DNA from: Planctomycetota bacterium
GTDB lineage: Bacteria > Planctomycetota > Phycisphaerae > SM23-33
Direction: 5' to 3'
Length of the DNA stretch: 33,647 nucleotides
Assembly (NCBI GenBank): GCA_026693065.1
Contig: JAPLNA010000155.1
Span: forward strand, 1-33,647
Part shown: positions 29,609 through 33,647 of the stretch, one piece after another
Layout: each line of letters starts with the position of its first letter
How positions within the stretch are numbered: position 1 is the stretch's first letter
The notes under the pieces: model-generated
Databases searched by the model: none
Seen by the model: the letters and a program-made list of their open reading frames with translations, nothing else
What the model was told of the DNA's origin: nothing
Position numbers and translations under genes: made by a program

Positions 29609-31402
29609 ATGGCTGAGGCGGTGACACGATCGTCGGTGGTGATGTCCGAACCGGTGCAGTCCGGGGCGCCGGAGGCGCTGGCAGCGGGGATATGGGGCGC
29701 GTGGTGGTTCAAGCTGATCCGCCTGGCGTTGGCGGCCGCGGCGGGGTATGCGCTGCTGAACTGGCTGGATTCACGCGTGCTGTACGACCTGGCCAACGAT
29801 TCCAAGAGCGAGAGGGAAGCCTTCTGGCGGCTGGCGCTGTACTGGGCGACGGGGGCGTGGGTGTTGCTGCTGTTGCTGGCGAGGCGGTGGTGGCTGCGCT
29901 GGCCGGTGGCGATCCTCGTCGCGGCGACCGTCGCGACCGATCAGTTCTACATCCGCTACATCAACGGCGACGGATTCACGCCGGATGAGATCTTCCTGGC
30001 CCTGACCAACCCCACGACCCTGAGCGACTCGCTGGCGGTGTACTGGGAGCTGTCCTGGCCGGTGGTGGCGATCAGTTTCGGCGCCGCCATTGCCGCCGCG
30101 GCGTTCCTACCCCGACTGGTGGTTCGCGTTCCGGCCCGGTTGGCCGCGGCCGGGGGGCTCGTGCTGATACCGCTGGTGATGTTGCTGGCCCGCGAGGGGT
30201 ACGGTTACGCCGGGCACGCGGCGGCGCCGGTACGGCTGGCGGCGTGCACGGCGTATTACTGGCTCCATCCGATGATCCCCCCGCGAGACGCCCCCGTCCT
30301 GCCGCCCCCGGCGGCGGCGACAGTGGGAAAACCGGCCGTCGACCACGTCATCGTGATCGTGGACGAGAGCGTGATGGGTTCGCACCTGGGCGTCAACGGG
30401 TACGTCCGCGAGACCTCCCCGCGGCTGCGGGAACTGATCGCCCGCGGACAGGCCCTCAGCCTGGGCATGTGCAGTTCGGCCACCAACTACAGCATCGGCT
30501 CGTTCCTGACGGTGCTCTCGGGGGTCGGGCCCGAACAGTTGAAGGCGGATTTCAACCAGTGCCTCACGCGTCCCTCGATAATTGCCTACGCCGCCCAGGC
30601 CGGCTGCTCGATGCAGTTCCTCAACAGCCAGGACTTCCTCGTCTGGATCGCCCGCGAGATGGAGGCGTTGGGCCCGCGGCTTCGCACCGCCAGCGCCGAC
30701 CGCAACCGCCTGCCCACGTGGGAGTGGGACCGCTCGCTCGTGGCCGAGGCCGTGCGGTTCATCGCCTCGCACGACCGCACGCTGACGATCATCGCCAAGC
30801 GGGGCATCCACTACCCCTACCACGACAAGTGCCCGCCCGAGCTCCGCCGCTTCGCCCCCTGCCTCCAGCAGGCCACCTGGAGTGAGCGGTTCATCGAGAA
30901 CGTCAACTCCTACGACAACGCGATGGCCTGGACGTGCGACACGTACCTGGCCGACCTTCGGGACGCCCTGGAGAAGGCCGGGCGAAACGCCCTGATCATC
31001 TACACCTCCGACCATGGGCAGATCCTCCCGGGCGAGCCGATCCCGGGCTTCGAGTTCAAGCGGACCCACGCCATGCTCGACAGCCCCACCACCAGCGTCG
31101 TCGACGTGCCGCTGCTCCTTCTGGCGACGACGCCCGCCCAGCACCTGCTGGCCGACCTGCCGACCGGCAACGTCGGGCTGGCCTGCCATTACGACATCTT
31201 CCCCACCGTGCTGTGGCTGCTGGGGTACGATCCGTCGGCGATCGAGGCCGCGTACGGCCCGGGGCTTTGGAAGCCCATCGACCCGCTCCGCCAACGGACC
31301 TTCTGCGAAGGCAAGCGAATCCAGAAATGGCGCCCCTTCTTTCCCCCCGACAACTCCCGCAAGTTCAGCATCGTCCGCGACGCCGACCGGGCCGGGCGTT
31401 GA
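29609..31402 (+). CDS. EptA/OpgB-like membrane enzyme of the alkaline phosphatase/sulfatase fold
   Basis: The 597-residue protein has five N-terminal TM helices (about 30-195) and a large extracytoplasmic catalytic domain. VIVIVDESVMGSHLGVNGYVRETSP aligns with the EptA motif GET-x-R-x-x-H-x-x-x-NGY. NSYDNAMAWTCDTYLADL and IIYTSDHGQ match later motifs, giving probable metal ligands E253, D468 and H469. Known relatives move phosphoethanolamine or phosphoglycerol to surface glycans, such as lipid A. The usual nucleophilic Thr is replaced by Ser (S254). The donor and acceptor are unknown. The start may be 29609 or 29642; neither has a good Shine-Dalgarno. The next gene is the mannosidase 85 bases downstream. 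Confidence 0.82.
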   Translation: MAEAVTRSSVVMSEPVQSGAPEALAAGIWGAWWFKLIRLALAAAAGYALLNWLDSRVLYDLANDSKSEREAFWRLALYWATGAWVLLLLLARRWWLRWPVAILVAATVATDQFYIRYINGDGFTPDEIFLALTNPTTLSDSLAVYWELSWPVVAISFGAAIAAAAFLPRLVVRVPARLAAAGGLVLIPLVMLLAREGYGYAGHAAAPVRLAACTAYYWLHPMIPPRDAPVLPPPAAATVGKPAVDHVIVIVDESVMGSHLGVNGYVRETSPRLRELIARGQALSLGMCSSATNYSIGSFLTVLSGVGPEQLKADFNQCLTRPSIIAYAAQAGCSMQFLNSQDFLVWIAREMEALGPRLRTASADRNRLPTWEWDRSLVAEAVRFIASHDRTLTIIAKRGIHYPYHDKCPPELRRFAPCLQQATWSERFIENVNSYDNAMAWTCDTYLADLRDALEKAGRNALIIYTSDHGQILPGEPIPGFEFKRTHAMLDSPTTSVVDVPLLLLATTPAQHLLADLPTGNVGLACHYDIFPTVLWLLGYDPSAIEAAYGPGLWKPIDPLRQRTFCEGKRIQKWRPFFPPDNSRKFSIVRDADRAGR

Positions 31403-31487
31403 CTTTTTCCGGCCGGCGGGGTTTGCTATGGCCTCGAATTCACCCCCCGGCGTCCCTGCCGGCACGATGACAGGAAAGGTGTAACCC

Positions 31488-33647
31488 ATGGCGTTGAAAT
31501 CGGAATGGAAGCGGCGGCTGGAGATGTGGCGGAAGGAATTGCCCAGGCATTTCTATCGCCCGCTGGGCTCGGTGGAAGTCGAGGGCTTCGTCACGCTGGA
31601 CCGCCTCAAGCCCGAACAGGCCACCAAGCACGCGTTCACGCCCATGCCCGTGGGCACGCCGTGGGGGGCCAAGTGGGAATACGGCTGGTTCCGCGGGCAG
31701 TTCGAGCTGCCCAGGGAGGCCGCCGGTAAACGCATCGTCTTGAACCTGAAGGTCAACGGCTCGGAGGCGATGATCTGGATCAACGGGCAGATCATCGAGG
31801 CCTGCCGGGGCCCGTGGGAGCATGCCCTGCTGACCCGCTCGGCCAAGGGCGGCGAGACGTATGACCTGCTGACGGAGAGCTACGCCTGGCACGGGCAGAC
31901 GCCCTGCGAAGCCGGGCCCACGCCGCCCGGACGCGTGGTAATCCCCGAGCCGCCGGCGGCCCAGCACGTCATCGGCGAGACGACCTTCGGCGTGTGGGAG
32001 GAAGAGGCCTGGCAACTGCACATGGACGTCGAGACGCTCTTCTACCTCCGCGAGTCGATGGAGCAGCACTCGCTGCGCGTGGCGGAGATCGACAAGGGCC
32101 TGCGCGACTACACCGTCATCATGGACTTCGAGCAGCCCCCGGAAAAATACCCCGAGATGATCCGCGCCAGCCGCGCCCGCCTGGGGCCCCTGCTGGCCTG
32201 CCGAAACGGCTCGACCATGCCCGAGATGTTCTGCTTCGGCCAGGCCCACCTGGACGTGGCGTGGCTCTGGCCCCTGGAAGAAAGCCACCACAAGGCCGCC
32301 CGCACCCTGGCCAACACCCTGGCCCTCATCGAGGAGTACCCCGACCACCTGTTCCTCCACAGCCAGCCCGTGCTGTTCGCGATGGTGAAGGAAGACTACC
32401 CCGACCTCTACGCCCGGGTGAAGAAGGCCGTCGCCGACGGCAACATCCTGCCCGAGGGCGCCCTCTGGGTCGAGGCCGACACCAACGTCACAGGCGGCGA
32501 GGCCATGATCCGACAGTTCATGCACGGCATCCGGTTCGTTCGCGAGGAGTTCGGCCTGGAGAGCCAGGTAATGTGGCTGCCGGACGTGTTCGGCTACTCG
32601 GCGGCCCTGCCGCAGATCATCCGCGGCTGCGGCGTGAAATACTTCTCCACCCAGAAGATCTTCTGGAACTATCACGGCGGGGAAACGTTCCCCTACCACA
32701 ATTTCCTCTGGCAGGGCATCGACGGCAGCGAGGTGATCGCGCACCTGCACAACGACTACAACTCGCCCACGCGCCCGGACGTGATGGTCGACCGGTGGCG
32801 TCTCCGCGTGCAGCCTGACGGCATGTCGACGCGGATGGTGCCCTTCGGCTGGGGCGACGGCGGCGGCGGGGCCACGCGAGAGCACCTCGAGTACATCCGC
32901 CGCACCGGCGACCTGGAGGGCTGCCCGAAGCTCCGCCTGGCCGGACCCGTGCCGTTCTTCGAAGACCTCGTCGCCCGCGGCGAGCACAATATCAACCGCT
33001 ACGTGGGCGAGCTGTACTTCCAGGCCCATCGCGGCGTGCTGACCAGCCAGGCCCGCACCAAACGCGGCAACCGCAAGAGCGAAGTCGCCCTCCGCGAGGC
33101 CGAAATGTGGGGCGCCACCGCCGGCGCGCTGGCCAAGTTCAACTGGCCCGCCGCCAAAATGGACGCCCTCTGGAAAACCCTCCTCGTCCACCAGTTCCAC
33201 GACATCCTGCCCGGCTCGTCCATCCACCGCGTATACGTCGAGGCCGAACAGGCCCTCGGCGACGTGATCGCCGGGGCCAACGCCGTCGCCGCCGACGCCG
33301 CCGCCGCCCTGACGAAGAAGGGCGACGCCCTCACGATCTTCAACTCCCTGGCCTGGCCGCGGAAGGTCCTCGTCACCTTGCCCGAGGCCTGGAACGGCGC
33401 CACCGACAGCGAAGGCGACGCCCTGTGCGTTACGATCGCCCAGGGCCGCAAGCTCGTCGAGACGACCGTGCCGGCCTGTGGGTGGACGACGCTGACGCAG
33501 GCGGCGGGCCCACGCCCGCACTGCACCGGCGGACACGCCCGCGCCCACGCCACCGCCAACAGCCTCGAGAACGACCAGCTCCGCGTCACCTTCGACCCTG
33601 TCGGCCAGGTCACGAGCGTTTTCGACAAGCCCGCCGGTCGCGAACTG
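31488..33647 (+). CDS. Alpha-mannosidase, glycoside hydrolase family 38 (3' end cut by window)
   Basis: The open frame runs 720 codons to the window edge without a stop; the full protein of this family is about 1000 residues. The N-terminal beta domain includes WFRGQFELPREAAGKRIVLN. The catalytic domain has the zinc site QAHLDVAWLWPLEE (H254, D256), WVEADTNVTGGEA, WLPDVFGYSAALPQII with nucleophile D366, and LLVHQFHDILPGSSI. No signal peptide is visible, so it is probably cytoplasmic like the fucosidase. GAAAGGTG precedes the ATG at 31488. These enzymes remove alpha-linked mannose from glycans during catabolism. The C-terminal beta domains are beyond the window. Confidence 0.95.
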   Translation, partial: MALKSEWKRRLEMWRKELPRHFYRPLGSVEVEGFVTLDRLKPEQATKHAFTPMPVGTPWGAKWEYGWFRGQFELPREAAGKRIVLNLKVNGSEAMIWINGQIIEACRGPWEHALLTRSAKGGETYDLLTESYAWHGQTPCEAGPTPPGRVVIPEPPAAQHVIGETTFGVWEEEAWQLHMDVETLFYLRESMEQHSLRVAEIDKGLRDYTVIMDFEQPPEKYPEMIRASRARLGPLLACRNGSTMPEMFCFGQAHLDVAWLWPLEESHHKAARTLANTLALIEEYPDHLFLHSQPVLFAMVKEDYPDLYARVKKAVADGNILPEGALWVEADTNVTGGEAMIRQFMHGIRFVREEFGLESQVMWLPDVFGYSAALPQIIRGCGVKYFSTQKIFWNYHGGETFPYHNFLWQGIDGSEVIAHLHNDYNSPTRPDVMVDRWRLRVQPDGMSTRMVPFGWGDGGGGATREHLEYIRRTGDLEGCPKLRLAGPVPFFEDLVARGEHNINRYVGELYFQAHRGVLTSQARTKRGNRKSEVALREAEMWGATAGALAKFNWPAAKMDALWKTLLVHQFHDILPGSSIHRVYVEAEQALGDVIAGANAVAADAAAALTKKGDALTIFNSLAWPRKVLVTLPEAWNGATDSEGDALCVTIAQGRKLVETTVPACGWTTLTQAAGPRPHCTGGHARAHATANSLENDQLRVTFDPVGQVTSVFDKPAGREL

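Noticed and set aside
31440-33548. 702-codon minus-strand frame opposite the alpha-mannosidase
   Set aside because: It is a Val/Gly/Arg-rich shadow; the plus strand has every GH38 catalytic motif.

Overview
The window is G+C-rich chromosomal DNA that looks like Planctomycetota, most likely the class Phycisphaerae. Three things point there: Thr-Arg-Pro-Ala-Thr linkers scattered through a giant secreted/membrane protein; the dispersed intergenic repeat whose spurious translation reads FTAENAEDAEK or LRVLGGEF; and the mix of GH29/GH38 glycosidases, a URO-D-like protein, zinc-ribbon/CPBP and GYF_2 membrane proteins. This assignment is inference from style, not from a marker-gene comparison. Both ends are cut inside genes: the uvrB N-terminus at the left (minus strand) and a GH38 alpha-mannosidase at the right (plus strand).

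Left part (1-3426): start of uvrB, a 440-base non-coding gap holding a nested inverted-repeat element, then a plus-strand run of GH29 alpha-L-fucosidase, a small ribbon-helix-helix protein and truD, the last two overlapping by one base. A hairpin separates truD from the convergent sensor gene.

Sensor operon (3610-10650, minus): a BlaI/MecI repressor and a 2174-residue BlaR1-like M56 metallopeptidase receptor that carries several HEAT and beta-sandwich modules. Two near-identical 18-bp operators and a sigma70-type promoter can be read upstream of blaI; one operator covers the -10 box.

Housekeeping block (10748-18990, minus): tRNA-Gln(UUG), glmU-like uridylyltransferase, prs, rplY, pth, rpsF, ssb, rpsR, rplI, dnaB and a GT9 glycosyltransferase. 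It joins the common prs-rplY-pth cluster to the common rpsF-ssb-rpsR-rplI-dnaB cluster. Separate promoters are visible before the tRNA and before dnaB. A dispersed repeat lies on both sides of the tRNA/glmU gap and another copy is fixed in frame inside the GT9 gene.

Accessory part (19051-31402): an AbrB-type antitoxin with a Doc/Fic toxin; an orphan beta-class DNA methyltransferase; a three-gene membrane module (GYF_2 protein, one-TM protein, lipoprotein); a CPBP protease with a zinc ribbon; an AAA/DUF4143 ATPase with an AT-rich and possibly leaderless promoter; a two-gene module of unknown function with lower G+C; a URO-D-like protein; an HD hydrolase; a zinc-ribbon membrane protein; a lone AbrB regulator; a 123-bp MITE-like element with terminal inverted repeats and a 10-bp flanking direct repeat; and an EptA/sulfatase-like membrane enzyme. 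The window ends in the alpha-mannosidase.

The most unusual items are the giant BlaR1-HEAT receptor with its readable operator/promoter, the MITE-like element, the in-frame repeats inside coding sequence, and the unrecognised two-gene module at 25426-26257. No CRISPR array, rRNA, intact insertion sequence or prophage was seen.
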